From Eremothecium cymbalariae DBVPG#7215 (lineage: Eukaryota; Ascomycota; Saccharomycetes; Saccharomycetales; Saccharomycetaceae), in contig NC_016453.1 of NCBI RefSeq assembly GCF_000235365.1, forward strand, positions 372,001-436,000: DNA of 64,000 nucleotides. The letters are read 5' to 3'. This document shows, in pieces, positions 27,881 to 37,830 of this stretch. Every line of letters begins with the position of its first letter. Positions within the stretch are counted from its first letter, which is position 1. Below the pieces are notes generated by a model, which was given only the letters and a program-made list of their open reading frames with translations, was not told where the DNA came from and made no database searches. Both the position numbers and the translations under genes were made by a program.

Positions 27881-30046
27881 TCAGTTCTCGTGTAGCACCT
27901 TCTTGTAAGGAAGGATGCTTAATTGTTTTTTGGGTATCGTGCCAGGCGGGTACCATTTCTTATTGAATAGTTGTCCTGTAATGAATGGATGCAATAACGC
28001 TTGTTGTGGGGTCCACCTCTCCAATGGATTTAAATTCAATACTCCATAAAGGAAATGAATGAGACATTCCCTGTCTTGCAGCTCTTTTTCGATTAGTTGA
28101 GATGAGCCACTGATTTTCTTCGAAAATCTGTAGTTCAGAATAACATCGTCCAATTTAGTCCATTTGAAATATTTCTTTCCTACCTCCTCATTGGCATTGA
28201 ATTCTTTATTATACTCCTCCACAGTTTTTAGTTCCCATGTTTTTAATTGTGGATCCACTTTGTTAAAGAAGTTGTAGGTATTTTTACCCATTTCACACAT
28301 CCACGGAGGAGGTACTCCCAACATTTCCACTACCCTCGTTATTTGATTGAATTCCGATGCCCCAGGGAATACTGGAATACCCAAAAATAGTTCCGCTACA
28401 ATACAACCGAAGGACCACATGTCTATGCTCGTGGAATATGGTATCCCCATGAGAACTTCTGGAGCTCTATAGAACCTCGATTGTATGTAAGTATAAACAG
28501 TTCTTGCTTCCTCACAGGCAGAGCCAAAATCAATAATTTTTAATTCAGGTCTATCTGGTGTCACAAGTAACACATTTTCTGGCTTTAAATCACAGTGAAT
28601 CAATTTGCTGTCTTTGAGCACACATAATGAATCCAATAACTGTTTGCAAAAACTTTTGATCAAGTTCGTAGATAGCCCATGAAATTTATTTTGTTTCAAT
28701 AATTCATATAGGTTGTTGCTTAGCAATTCGAATACAAGACACAAATGATTTTTATGAACGAATGAATCATGTAACCTCAGAAAATGATGTTGATTTAATG
28801 GATCAATTCTTTTGTTCAAGAGTTCTAAGATTTTTGCTTCCATTATACTCTGGTTCAAATATTCTGTCTTGGACTTAACAACTTTTACAGCAACTATGTC
28901 TTTAGTTAACATATTTTGGCACTTCACAACTTGCCCGAATGTACCTTGACCCAATATGTCCAGGACTAGATATTTTCTTTGTTGTTCCATACCTAGAACA
29001 TCGTTCACATAAAGAATATAATCACTGTTCACATTATCATGACCATTATTAAATTTACCCTCACTTGGTTTGGTTAACAACCTTTTTGGATTCTTCGAAG
29101 TTTGATACGAAAACTCATCCGAACATAAAGTATAGGTTATTATTAATGACTTAGTCAATGCAATCAATGGAGATACGGTTTTACTGTTTAGCGAAGCCCG
29201 CCGAAATTTGGGAGTCTGATTGATGATGGGATTTAAATCCTGCCTTGTAGTAACTTTGTGCATTTGAGGGATGACGACATGGGCAGCCGAGCTAGAAAGA
29301 GAACCTGCTCTCAATTGCTGTTTCAGTTGTGAGGGCGACGCCAAAACATTGGAAGTTAGCGGATACGCACTCATCTTGCGATAAGGCATAACCCCATGAA
29401 CTCCCGTAAGACCTGGCGAAGTTGAAGGCTGCTGTTGCTGTTGCTGCTGCTGTTCACGGAAAGTTTCTGTCTGGTATGTCCCAGCAACAGCAACACTTTG
29501 CCTCCTCTGAAATTCTGCATTATAGCCTTGAAAGTGTGACATATAATGCTGGAAATCAGATGGTAATTGAGACGCACCTCCAGAATCATTCGGATTAAAG
29601 CTAAATGCATGTTGCTGGTGTTGATGCACCAGGTTTTGGTCATACAAAAACGGGTCAGGACCAGCTGCCCTCGTCGGTGGCACTATTAGACTTGACCTTC
29701 TCCTTTTCAGATGCTCATCATCTTCAAATTGACCCCCTTGAACATCTCCAAAATCACTACTCTCTTCAAAAGTCGTAGGTAATTGTTGAAAAGTTGATTG
29801 TCTTCTAGACGACACTGTGTTTGGAGATTGAGGCTCCGACCACGGATTTCTAAACGTTTGTCTATGAAACCCAGGTAACCCTTGCATAGAGTTCCCATTA
29901 TTTTCACTACCTTTATTATTGCTGCTTGATCCGTTATTGTTCATGTTTGTGTTCTTGGGGGTTGTTGTACTATTCATATCGAAAGCCGGGTTCCATATAC
30001 TTTTCCTCTCCTCTTTCATCATGCCAAGATTCCTTAGTACGTTCAA
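27881..30046 (-). CDS. YAK1: Yak1, DYRK-family protein kinase
   Basis: A 721-residue Ser/Thr kinase matching Yak1 (807 aa, YJL141C), which is inhibited by PKA/TOR and restrains growth and promotes stress responses through targets such as Pop2, Msn2 and Hsf1. The N-terminal half is low-complexity, with Asn/Ser runs and a polyglutamine tract (about 198-206). The kinase domain starts near residue 355 and shows GQGTFGQVV (Gly loop), AVKVVK (Lys), HCDLKPENVLL, IDFGS (DFG) and the DYRK activation loop YIQSRFYRAPEVL, whose Tyr is autophosphorylated in this family. It is divergent from RPB4. Confidence 0.96.
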   Translation of the reverse strand: MNVLRNLGMMKEERKSIWNPAFDMNSTTTPKNTNMNNNGSSSNNKGSENNGNSMQGLPGFHRQTFRNPWSEPQSPNTVSSRRQSTFQQLPTTFEESSDFGDVQGGQFEDDEHLKRRRSSLIVPPTRAAGPDPFLYDQNLVHQHQQHAFSFNPNDSGGASQLPSDFQHYMSHFQGYNAEFQRRQSVAVAGTYQTETFREQQQQQQQQPSTSPGLTGVHGVMPYRKMSAYPLTSNVLASPSQLKQQLRAGSLSSSAAHVVIPQMHKVTTRQDLNPIINQTPKFRRASLNSKTVSPLIALTKSLIITYTLCSDEFSYQTSKNPKRLLTKPSEGKFNNGHDNVNSDYILYVNDVLGMEQQRKYLVLDILGQGTFGQVVKCQNMLTKDIVAVKVVKSKTEYLNQSIMEAKILELLNKRIDPLNQHHFLRLHDSFVHKNHLCLVFELLSNNLYELLKQNKFHGLSTNLIKSFCKQLLDSLCVLKDSKLIHCDLKPENVLLVTPDRPELKIIDFGSACEEARTVYTYIQSRFYRAPEVLMGIPYSTSIDMWSFGCIVAELFLGIPVFPGASEFNQITRVVEMLGVPPPWMCEMGKNTYNFFNKVDPQLKTWELKTVEEYNKEFNANEEVGKKYFKWTKLDDVILNYRFSKKISGSSQLIEKELQDRECLIHFLYGVLNLNPLERWTPQQALLHPFITGQLFNKKWYPPGTIPKKQLSILPYKKVLHEN

Positions 30047-30333
30047 AATCTATCTATCGGATAGCTTTAAACGTGCGTGGTTCCGCAATGGAGCAATATA
30101 TCTGTTCTAATTGCGTCTTACGTCCTTTGTTATCTCTGCACTCTCCATAATCCTTCGTGCCTGAGGGGTATAGTTGGGGAGACTACGAATTACTTCACGC
30201 GGCGGAAAATTTTGAAATTGTCAAAACTCAATGGAAAGCGAATTGATTCAAAGAACGTTGTTAGAGACTATAAGGTTTAGATAGAGGACTATTGGAGGTG
30301 GCTAGAGGATTGGTACTTTTAATTTAGCCAAGG

Positions 30334-30924
30334 ATGAATATTTCTACTTCAACTATTTTGACCAAGAGACATGGTTTGAAAAAGGTAATAGAGGAGGAGA
30401 ATGCCGCAACGTTGCAGTTAGGAGAAGAATTTCAATTAAAGCAAATAAACCACCAGGGTCAAGAAGAGGATCTTATTGCGTTGAATTTGAGTGAAGCTAG
30501 GTTGGTGATTAAGGAAGCGTTGCAGCATCGCAGACAGTTGTTTAAAAAGTGGAACCATCAGGATGCGATTGATGTGGATGACGAGCAAGATCAGGACCTG
30601 CACAATCAAACACAGGAGAAAGAGTTACAGTCGATAGATAAACTGCTGGAGAAGACAACTGGCGGTCAAAACCAGGCGTTAAAACAGACTATGATTTATT
30701 TGACGAATTTTTCTCGTTTCAGGGACCAGGAGACAGTGACGGCAGTGACACAGTTACTGCAGTCAACTGGGCTGCATCCGTTTGAGGTTGCCCAGCTAGG
30801 CTCTTTATCATGTGAAGATGCGGATGAGGCCAAGACTCTGATTCCTAGTCTGAATAACAAGATTTCGGATGAAGATCTTGAGAGGATTTTGAAGGAATTA
30901 TCGAATTTAGAGACGTTGTATTGA
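30334..30924 (+). CDS. RPB4: Rpb4, RNA polymerase II subunit
   Basis: A 196-residue protein matching Rpb4 (221 aa, YJL140W), which with Rpb7 forms the stalk of Pol II and acts in transcription initiation and mRNA export and decay. The conserved N-terminal block (ENAATLQLGEEFQLKQINHQGQ split across residues 23-44) contacts Rpb7. The C-terminal HRDC-like domain carries TMIYLTNFSRFRDQETV and HPFEVAQLGSLSCEDADEAKTLIPSL. The acidic linker is shorter than in yeast. It ends at a TA microsatellite (30929-30951). Confidence 0.96.
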   Translation: MNISTSTILTKRHGLKKVIEEENAATLQLGEEFQLKQINHQGQEEDLIALNLSEARLVIKEALQHRRQLFKKWNHQDAIDVDDEQDQDLHNQTQEKELQSIDKLLEKTTGGQNQALKQTMIYLTNFSRFRDQETVTAVTQLLQSTGLHPFEVAQLGSLSCEDADEAKTLIPSLNNKISDEDLERILKELSNLETLY

Positions 30925-30928
30925 TAGG

Positions 30929-30951
30929 ATATATATATATATATATATATA
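30929..30951. repeat. TA dinucleotide microsatellite
   Basis: About eleven tandem TA units directly after the RPB4 stop codon. Likely part of the 3' end region shared with the convergent YUR1/KTR2 gene. Confidence 0.8.
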
Positions 30952-31012
30952 ATGTGCGTGCGTCCCTGGTTATAAACAATATCACGAATAAAGGTTCAAA
31001 AACAAAGACTAA

Positions 31013-32278
31013 TTACCCCATGAAATATTTTCCACCGCCATTTTTCCACCACAAGGGGAGGCAACTAAATGGTTGGAGGTCTATATTTTGTTTTGAAGGC
31101 TCCGTGTCACAGACGCACCTCTGCGCCAGCCTGGCTCCGTGAGACCTAGGACACGTTCCATAAGGTGCATGGTAATATCCTATATCGTCGAAATGATGGA
31201 TTTCATCTGTTTTCATCAACAATGCGACTGCTATGGAATGAACTGGAGCATCCCCCCATCTCTCATAGTAAAACCCACCTTTTTGGTCCAAGTATTCAAA
31301 GAACTTCAAATACCTTTCACTCCGAAAGAAATTTAAGTCTCCAATTTCGAAGTTGGTCCAGAAGTGGCACAGGTTATAATCTGTTGCAGGTGACGTTGTG
31401 AGTTCTCGCTCATTTAATTCAGTGGACTGTGAGATAAATTGGTAAGCATTAGTTTTAAAGTCCACCAGTTCAGGGTATAACGCTATGAACTCTTCGACGG
31501 TCTCCCACAGTGTTGGAACAGTATCCTCATATTCAAACAAGGTTATCACAAAACCATACTTTTTGTTTCTCTCTCTCATAAACTTGAAAGGATCATAAGG
31601 AAAGTCACAGAAGTACTCTACATGAGGCTCTACCCGAAAGTAGTAATCATAGTTTTGCAATAACTTCTGCCTGAAAAAGAAGCCTGAATTAAATCGACAC
31701 ATATTCCTGTAAGATCTCGAACCACCATATAGTACTCCTTGCTGATCCATCATAATTAATGCATTTTGGAATTTATGTTTATCAATCCAATCTGGAACAT
31801 TCCAGTCTTCCTCAGGAATGAGACCGTAATACGTCTCCCCACTCGCCATCGCACTTGTCTGTTCCATAAATTCTTGATCAAATGGTACATCGTTCAAAAA
31901 AACCCAGTCGTAGTTGTAATTTCTATTAAATTTATCTTCTAATGACCTCATTGACTTTAATACTCCATTGAGCTCCCAGTTACGACAGAGCATTAATAAT
32001 GTAGCATTCTCTCTGGTAAATTTTGGACCGCTCAGCGGAGGTCCCTTATGCAATACCGTAACGTTGTCAATGTAAGAGTTGGATGCCAATTTAGGATTTC
32101 CAATATCTAAATCATATCTCCTTATGTGGTCGAATTTATGCAACACTTCGTTAGATTTTGTAAAATATACTTCGTCAAGCGAAGTGTAAGACCTTAGTTT
32201 CCATAGAGAATCATAAAATACCTGACTGAACAAATATGCACAAAACACAGCCAGTACAATGCAAAATCTATTCCTCAT
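31013..32278 (-). CDS. YUR1: alpha-1,2-mannosyltransferase, Yur1/Ktr2-type
   Basis: A 421-residue type II Golgi protein of the KRE2/MNT1 family (GT15), the single homolog of the S. cerevisiae ohnologs YUR1 (YJL139C, 428 aa) and KTR2 (YKR061W). It adds alpha-1,2-mannose to N-linked and perhaps O-linked glycans. A short cytosolic tail is followed by a signal anchor (about 5-22). The catalytic domain shows YDWVFLNDVPF, EDWNVPDWID, YRVEPHVEYFCDFPYDPF, YNLCHFWTNFEIGDL and GFYYERWGDAPVHS. No key block is missing. It is convergent with RPB4. Confidence 0.94.
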   Translation of the reverse strand: MRNRFCIVLAVFCAYLFSQVFYDSLWKLRSYTSLDEVYFTKSNEVLHKFDHIRRYDLDIGNPKLASNSYIDNVTVLHKGPPLSGPKFTRENATLLMLCRNWELNGVLKSMRSLEDKFNRNYNYDWVFLNDVPFDQEFMEQTSAMASGETYYGLIPEEDWNVPDWIDKHKFQNALIMMDQQGVLYGGSRSYRNMCRFNSGFFFRQKLLQNYDYYFRVEPHVEYFCDFPYDPFKFMRERNKKYGFVITLFEYEDTVPTLWETVEEFIALYPELVDFKTNAYQFISQSTELNERELTTSPATDYNLCHFWTNFEIGDLNFFRSERYLKFFEYLDQKGGFYYERWGDAPVHSIAVALLMKTDEIHHFDDIGYYHAPYGTCPRSHGARLAQRCVCDTEPSKQNIDLQPFSCLPLWWKNGGGKYFMG

Positions 32279-32451
32279 GCTGTCTAAAAGAATGGTATAT
32301 GCAGTTTAGAATAGTTTCAGAATAGACTTTTATCCAACTGTGGAAAAGTGGCTAACACCACAGACCTCCAAAAGTGTTCAACTTTTCATGTAGGATATTA
32401 ACAGCTACTAGCTGGGTAAACTAAAACTTTTTTTTAGGCTACAAATGTGTT

Positions 32452-33255
32452 CTATAACTTGGGCACAATGTCCATATCAGTTGTGCTTTTGGCTCTTTTA
32501 TAAATAGGAAGACTGGTACTATTACTGGTCTTAATAAATAACGAATCTATACCACCACGTATACATCCTCCTTGGGGCCTTTTACTTTTATCACAGAGGA
32601 AGTTAATAATATCCTGGATATTATAAGTCATCTCATCGGGCTTGTGGACGCCGACATTACCAATACGTACTGTTAAACAATTGTCTGGGTTAGGAACATA
32701 CCATGTATTTTTGCATATGCTCCTAACCTGGGCCCGTATATATTTTGTATCACATTCTTGAACCATCTTAGTTCGTGGCTTCTTCACCTGGCGAGACATC
32801 TGTAGCATGAACGGTATCTTTCTGTTAGACTTGTAAAATGCAGAGCCGAGAATATGAGGAAGTAGATGGTGAACGCAGTAGTCTGCCATGACCATATCGT
32901 AATCTTTGAATAACTTGTTTAATTTAGATCCTTTGTATTTTGTTTTCAAGTTCTTAACACTGATGATATCTGCAAACATCTCTGCAGTTGATTCATCTGC
33001 CTTTAAAGAGTTGCGATAGAAAGTGCTAGGATCCTTGACAACCAGAAGAATACGCATATCAGATGGCTTCGATAGTTTACAATGGTTCAATGGGATAATA
33101 CGTGGGATATGATCGTTCTTAATGCCAATGGGTTTACTAGTAGTGATAACGAGATGTATATGGGAGTCACGTACAAGTTGAGGATCCGATCCACATTGCT
33201 TCAAAATAGTATGCAAGGCTTCCGCCGTTCGAATTCTATCGAGTTGGATGGACAT
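32452..33255 (-). CDS. UTP30: Utp30, L1-family ribosome biogenesis factor
   Basis: A 267-residue protein with a ribosomal L1-like fold, matching Utp30 (274 aa, YKR060W), which joins 90S pre-ribosomes and is non-essential in yeast. Visible blocks include DMRILLVVKDP (about 67-77), FKDYDMVMADYCVHHLLPHILGSAFYKSNRKIPFML (split, about 116-152), and TVRIGNVGVHKPDEM near 201-215, which are L1-family landmarks. The RRPE motif upstream (33346-33356) fits ribosome-biogenesis control. Position beside eIF4A matches YKR059W-YKR060W. Confidence 0.92.
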   Translation of the reverse strand: MSIQLDRIRTAEALHTILKQCGSDPQLVRDSHIHLVITTSKPIGIKNDHIPRIIPLNHCKLSKPSDMRILLVVKDPSTFYRNSLKADESTAEMFADIISVKNLKTKYKGSKLNKLFKDYDMVMADYCVHHLLPHILGSAFYKSNRKIPFMLQMSRQVKKPRTKMVQECDTKYIRAQVRSICKNTWYVPNPDNCLTVRIGNVGVHKPDEMTYNIQDIINFLCDKSKRPQGGCIRGGIDSLFIKTSNSTSLPIYKRAKSTTDMDIVPKL

Positions 33256-33569
33256 ATTTCTGGCTTTGTTAAGTGAGCAGTGAAGATAACCAGTATGTGA
33301 TTAGGAAATGATTATTATATAGGCCCTCCTCCACAAGGGAGCTCCTGAAAATTTTTACGCATTTTACTATTGCAGAATTTCAACTTCCAAAAGTTTTAAG
33401 TTCATATATATATCAAATTAATACACATATGCAGGTCATCCATTTGATTGACGGACGCACATATATGATAGTTACCATGTTACAGAACTAAGATAGGAAG
33501 AAATATCTACTTAATTAGGACAACAAAAATTTCAATGATGGTTTTCGTAGTTTGCAAATGTTATCATGC
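33256..33569. other. UTP30 promoter and eIF4A 3' flank
   Basis: About 314 bases with an RRPE (listed separately) and a short TA run near 33404. No gene was seen. Confidence 0.55.
33346..33356. promoter_or_regulatory. RRPE motif upstream of UTP30
   Basis: TGAAAATTTTT, identical to the motif upstream of RPA34 in this window, lies ~90 bp upstream of UTP30. No PAC element was found beside it. Confidence 0.6.
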
Positions 33570-34760
33570 TTAGTCAAACAAGTCAGCAATGTTGGCTGGC
33601 AATTCTTCGATTTGAGTAGAGTAGAATTTTTCCAATTCTCTCATGTCACCGACGTCTCTGGAAGTAACCAAGTTGATGGCAACACCCTTTCTACCGAAAC
33701 GACCACCTCTACCAATTCTGTGAATATAGTTTTCCTTGTTGTTTGGCAAGTCGTAGTTAATAACCAAGGAGACTTGTTGAACATCGATACCTCTAGCCAA
33801 CAAATCGGTGGATATCAAAATTCTGGAAGAACCAGTTCTAAATTCCTTCATAATGGTGTCTCTTTGAGCTTGTGGCAAGTCAGAGTAGATAGCAGAGACA
33901 GTAAAGTCGTCTTCAGTTAGTCTCTTAGTCAACTCCTCAACCTTTCTTCTGGTGTTACAGAAGATAACGGCTTGAGTGACAGATATAGAATCATATAAGT
34001 CAGACAAACAGTCGTACTTGTATTCTTCGCTTTCCACGTTGATGAAATATTGCTGGATACCTTCCAAAGTTAACGCGTCTTTCTTAACCAAAATTCTAAC
34101 CGGTTTGTTCATGAACTTGTCAGTGACATCCAAAACTTCCTTTGGCATAGTAGCGGATAGCAAGACAACTTGGGTGGTTGGTGGAAGCATAGTGAAAATC
34201 TTGTAAATTTGCTCCTTGAAGCCAGAAGACAACATCTCATCAGCCTCATCTAGGATAAACATCTTGATATGGTCGGTCTTGAAAAATCTTCTTTCAATCA
34301 TGTCAAACACACGACCTGGAGTACCAACAACGATTTGAGCACCAGCTCTTAAAGCTTCAGCATCTTCTCTTGGATCAGTACCACCGATACAGGCATGAAC
34401 CTTAACATCCATGTGTAAAGCTAGAGCCATCACAACCTTTTGGATTTGCAATGCCAACTCTCTGGTAGGAGCCAAGATCAAAGCTTGTGGAGACTTGATG
34501 CTCTCATCGATTCTTTGCAAAGCCGCAATGGAGAAAGTACCAGTCTTACCGGTACCAGATTGAGCTTGAGCCAAAACATCGTGGCCTTCAATAATTGGCA
34601 AAATAGCACGTTGTTGGATAGCAGATGGGTCCACGAAACCGTAACCGTAAATACCTCTCAACAACACTTCCTTCAACTTTAACTCATCGAACTTGTGAAC
34701 GATCTTGTCGTAATTGGTTTGAATTTCAGAGTTTTCTGGGTTTGTAATACCTTCGGACAT
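33570..34760 (-). CDS. TIF1: eIF4A, DEAD-box translation initiation helicase
   Basis: A 396-residue protein, the single counterpart of the identical S. cerevisiae pair TIF1 (YKR059W) and TIF2 (YJL138C). As part of eIF4F it unwinds mRNA 5' leaders for scanning. All DEAD-box motifs are present: Q motif (PSAIQQRA), [10 protein letters not shown] (I), PTRELA (Ia), GTPGR (Ib), DEAD in LDEADEML (II), SAT (III), RGIDV (V) and [11 protein letters not shown] (VI). Codon choice is strongly biased (frequent TCT, GGT, AGA, TTG), as expected for an abundant protein. A PAC-like GATGAGAT and RRPE-like GAAAAAATTTTC lie 85-125 bp upstream. Confidence 0.98.
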   Translation of the reverse strand: MSEGITNPENSEIQTNYDKIVHKFDELKLKEVLLRGIYGYGFVDPSAIQQRAILPIIEGHDVLAQAQSGTGKTGTFSIAALQRIDESIKSPQALILAPTRELALQIQKVVMALALHMDVKVHACIGGTDPREDAEALRAGAQIVVGTPGRVFDMIERRFFKTDHIKMFILDEADEMLSSGFKEQIYKIFTMLPPTTQVVLLSATMPKEVLDVTDKFMNKPVRILVKKDALTLEGIQQYFINVESEEYKYDCLSDLYDSISVTQAVIFCNTRRKVEELTKRLTEDDFTVSAIYSDLPQAQRDTIMKEFRTGSSRILISTDLLARGIDVQQVSLVINYDLPNNKENYIHRIGRGGRFGRKGVAINLVTSRDVGDMRELEKFYSTQIEELPANIADLFD

Positions 34761-35237
34761 ATTGACACTGGTTGAACTATACTATTTGATTGGGGTGATA
34801 GTCCTTAACAAGTAAGGATGGGGTTAAATTAGAAGCTGATAAAATAGCTGATGAGATTTTTAAAACACTTGAAAAAATTTTCACTCATTACGTACGAAAT
34901 CATATCAGGATACATTACGATTACGTAAGTTGAAAAGTTATTTCAAAATGTAACTGTAGTGTTTGAGATACGCTAGTTGTGTATTAAGTGGATAAGACAA
35001 GAGTAGTGTTTTGTGAGTGTGTGGCAGTAGTCAAAACGCAACTTACGTGCAAGCGGTCGGACTGGGAAGGCGTCCTGAGGACTAGTCGGACAATCAAGGG
35101 AAGTAGTTTTTTTGTCTGCAGACATATATAAATTACATCAGAATAATAAATAGTTGTATAACAGCTTTTTAGACCAATAGAAGCTAGGTCTAGCCTGCTG
35201 AAACGAATTCGGACAGGTTGAGTTTTAGGTTAATTGA
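34761..35237. other. eIF4A promoter and glycogenin 3' flank
   Basis: About 477 bases between two leftward genes. It holds GATGAGAT near 34851 and GAAAAAATTTTC near 34871, PAC-like and RRPE-like motifs upstream of eIF4A. No gene was seen. Confidence 0.55.
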
Positions 35238-36539
35238 CTACTCGGGGAAAACCCTAGTAGGGGTAGTTTTATATGACTCCCACGGGAATACTAATTTCAA
35301 TGCTTCAGGAGATGTGGTTGAGACAGGGGAGGGCTGTTTTTGACAGGTATTGGTTATTACGGTAGGAGAAGCCTGTAAATCTTTCTGAAGCGGTTGTGCT
35401 AGATTATGGACAGGGGGCCGTTTGAAAACAAAAGGTTCATCTAGCTTACCAGGCTCCGTTACCCGGCGAGGTGTTGTATCACAAATAACCGACGGAGCAG
35501 GGATAGGCAGGTAGTTATCATCAGGCAGTAATACGGGTGATGCGGCATTCCAGTTATAGGACTCCGTTAAATTCAACAGATATGCTTCAGGCGTGGCATT
35601 CTCGAGAGGCGGACCCTTGGTGGCATCCCAAGTGTGGGAATTGTGGAGTTCGGATGCAGGTGTGCCAGTAAGGGAAACGCAAGTTAGCTGTTGCTCCAAA
35701 TTTTCTGTGGAATGATAAAATTCATGGAAATGTTTGTCTAGGAACTCATTATAGGTGCTCCACCACTGGTCCTTGTAAGTATCACCTTGGCCTCTGTTAA
35801 CCCAGGGTTTATTATTTCCAATGAAGTGTACCATAGATACCTTATTTTCGAAGAACCTAACTGCTGGAGTCGCCTGATAACCCACGGTTGGCACGGTAAC
35901 GTTGTACAAATAGGGCAACCTTACCCATTCGTTTTCTAACGTATTCTGATGGCATGACTCGTTGAAAAACAAGTTCAAAAGGCCTTGGTCTGCCCCATCG
36001 ATTGACAATGCAGTATCTAAATGCTGAAGCAATTCTTCGTATTTTTTCATACTGGGTACTAGGACCATAACACCACTATTAAACAAGTCCGGCCACCCGC
36101 AGTCAGGAGCTGCAAGTAACTGCGTCTCAGTCTGTCCAGTAACATGATAGATGGCTTCATAGAAGGAGGTTCGCAAAGGGTAAACGTCACTATCAAGATA
36201 AAGCACCTTCTCAAATTGAGTCAACTTCCAGAGTTGTAACTTATGAAATGTGTGCGCCAACTCTGGTCTGTCCAACAGTTCCAAATTGACCCTATTCCTA
36301 GTTAAAACACTCTTACTGCTTACCTCTCGATTGTCTATCTCCACAATATCCTCATAAAGCTCCTCAAGAACATGCCTAATCTTATCAGAAGCCTCTCTGA
36401 GAACATTCGGAGTTATCAATAATACTAACCTGTAATCAGTATCAAAACATGACATCAAACTTTTAACACGATATCCTAAGGTGAAAACACCTGGCAAATA
36501 CTCAGCAGCATACAATAGTGTAACAATACCGACCGTCAT
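35238..36539 (-). CDS. GLG1: glycogenin, glycogen primer
   Basis: A 433-residue GT8 glucosyltransferase, the single homolog of GLG1 (YKR058W) and GLG2 (YJL137C). Glycogenin glucosylates its own tyrosines from UDP-glucose and primes glycogen synthase. The catalytic domain (about 1-270) shows VTLLYAAEYLPGV, KLQLWKLTQFEKVLYLDSDVYP (split; contains the DxD metal site), NSGVMVLVPS, DQGLLNLFF and VHFIGNNKPW. A Pro/Ser/Thr-rich linker follows. The end has VFPWESY, the short FPWE block that binds glycogen synthase in this family. Confidence 0.95.
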   Translation of the reverse strand: MTVGIVTLLYAAEYLPGVFTLGYRVKSLMSCFDTDYRLVLLITPNVLREASDKIRHVLEELYEDIVEIDNREVSSKSVLTRNRVNLELLDRPELAHTFHKLQLWKLTQFEKVLYLDSDVYPLRTSFYEAIYHVTGQTETQLLAAPDCGWPDLFNSGVMVLVPSMKKYEELLQHLDTALSIDGADQGLLNLFFNESCHQNTLENEWVRLPYLYNVTVPTVGYQATPAVRFFENKVSMVHFIGNNKPWVNRGQGDTYKDQWWSTYNEFLDKHFHEFYHSTENLEQQLTCVSLTGTPASELHNSHTWDATKGPPLENATPEAYLLNLTESYNWNAASPVLLPDDNYLPIPAPSVICDTTPRRVTEPGKLDEPFVFKRPPVHNLAQPLQKDLQASPTVITNTCQKQPSPVSTTSPEALKLVFPWESYKTTPTRVFPE

Positions 36540-37236
36540 ATCTGCAAATTAGCTAAACTGAACTGAACAAAAACTTAAGTTATCCTTGTAAAGTGAGATA
36601 CTCTTTTTCCTTAATCCCAACAAAAGCAAAATAAACAAAACCACACAAAAGAAACCACCTTTAAAACTATAGTCTTCCCAAAACAATGAATATATTGAAA
36701 CTCTTTAAGCCTCTGTATATTAACCTGTATGACCCGTCAACACAGAATACTTTGTTTATAATTTCTCTTCACAAAAGCCACTGTGCTTCGTATATCTAAC
36801 AAGTAGATCTTAAACCCACCCCTGTTTTGTAAATTCAAAAATTTACTGTTTTGACCGGATTTTACAAGCTGTCCAGGCCATCGCATGCAGAACATGAAAC
36901 TCGACGAGCTGACAAAAGCATCATTCGATATGCATTGCAAAAAGAAGGCATTCGACATTACTATGGCCTTTATTTTTCAATCTATTAACCCGAGGCGATA
37001 AGACGCCGTATCGAAATATTTAGACAGCATCGCCTTACCAATGGTGTTATACGAGGTCTAACTAGTAAAAAATTCAATCCCAAAACCAAAAACATGGCTC
37101 ATAGAGGTTCAAAATGGTACCTGAAACTGTGGATATTCCACGAAACTAGATTACTAGAACAATACTTGTATAATAACTCTTATATATGGAAGAAAATGAC
37201 TACAAAACTGTTAACGCTTTCCTTCTAAAGCTATCT
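36540..37236. other. glycogenin promoter and RPS21 3' flank
   Basis: About 700 bases between two leftward genes. One STRE-like site (CCCCT near 36821) lies ~280 bp upstream of glycogenin, a stress-induced gene in yeast. A reading frame on the minus strand (36737-36958) lacks support. No RNA gene was seen. Confidence 0.5.
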
Positions 37237-37830
37237 TTAACGGGAGTAGCTCCAGACGTTGCTCAACAAACCGTCATTCTGGGCCAATCTGTTCAAAGCA
37301 TCATCAGCTTCACCTCTAGCTCTAACGTAACCGCTCAAAGCGTAAGTAACGTATTCACCTGGGATGGCACGGCCTTCGGCATCAACTTGAGCAATGTTGA
37401 TTTGCACGGAAGCATGGTCCTTGGCCTTAATAATTCTGTTGGTAGCAGAGCACTTTCTTGGAACGTAAAGTTCAACCTGTAAAAACCTGTTAGTAATCTG
37501 GCAAACCTAGAAAGATTCATTCACCACAGTAAACGATCCGAAAATATTACGACGCCCTGTGCAGCTGCAAGCTGCTTGTTGAAACTTATTTTTCACCGCA
37601 GAACACAAGCCATCACCACTTAAGACAATTCCTCAGCTTCCATAAAACCCTAAATTGTGCTTCGCCAACTTCCGATCGCAAGCATACCTCCAGGTATTTA
37701 GGCAACCCCCATCAAAAAAGTTCCCGTAAACGCTGATAACGACCAATTTTGCACAGTAAACGTCGCATTATTCTAAAATCACTGAGTTTCATTAAGTAAA
37801 ACATACTAGTTGACCCTTGTCGTTTTCCAT
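37237..37830 (-). CDS. RPS21: ribosomal protein S21 (eS21), two exons
   Basis: A spliced gene for an 87-residue small-subunit protein, equal in length to S. cerevisiae Rps21A/B (YKR057W/YJL136C). Exon 1 (37807-37830) encodes MENDKGQL; exon 2 (37237-37476) starts [15 protein letters not shown] and ends NVWSYSR. The 330-nt intron has GTATGT (37806-37801), the perfect branch sequence TACTAAC (37495-37489) and CAG (37479-37477). Intron position and phase are the same as in S. cerevisiae. Rps21 acts in late 18S rRNA maturation. Promoter motifs upstream are listed separately. Confidence 0.98.
37477..37806 (-). other. RPS21 spliceosomal intron
   Basis: A 330-nt intron with canonical GTATGT, TACTAAC and CAG. 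It contains AACCCTAA (37646-37653), a Tbf1-type consensus, on the plus strand. No snoRNA boxes were recognised inside. Confidence 0.95.

Noticed and set aside
37186..37482. 98-codon plus-strand frame
   Set aside because: It is antisense to RPS21 exon 2, whose protein match is exact in length and splice position.
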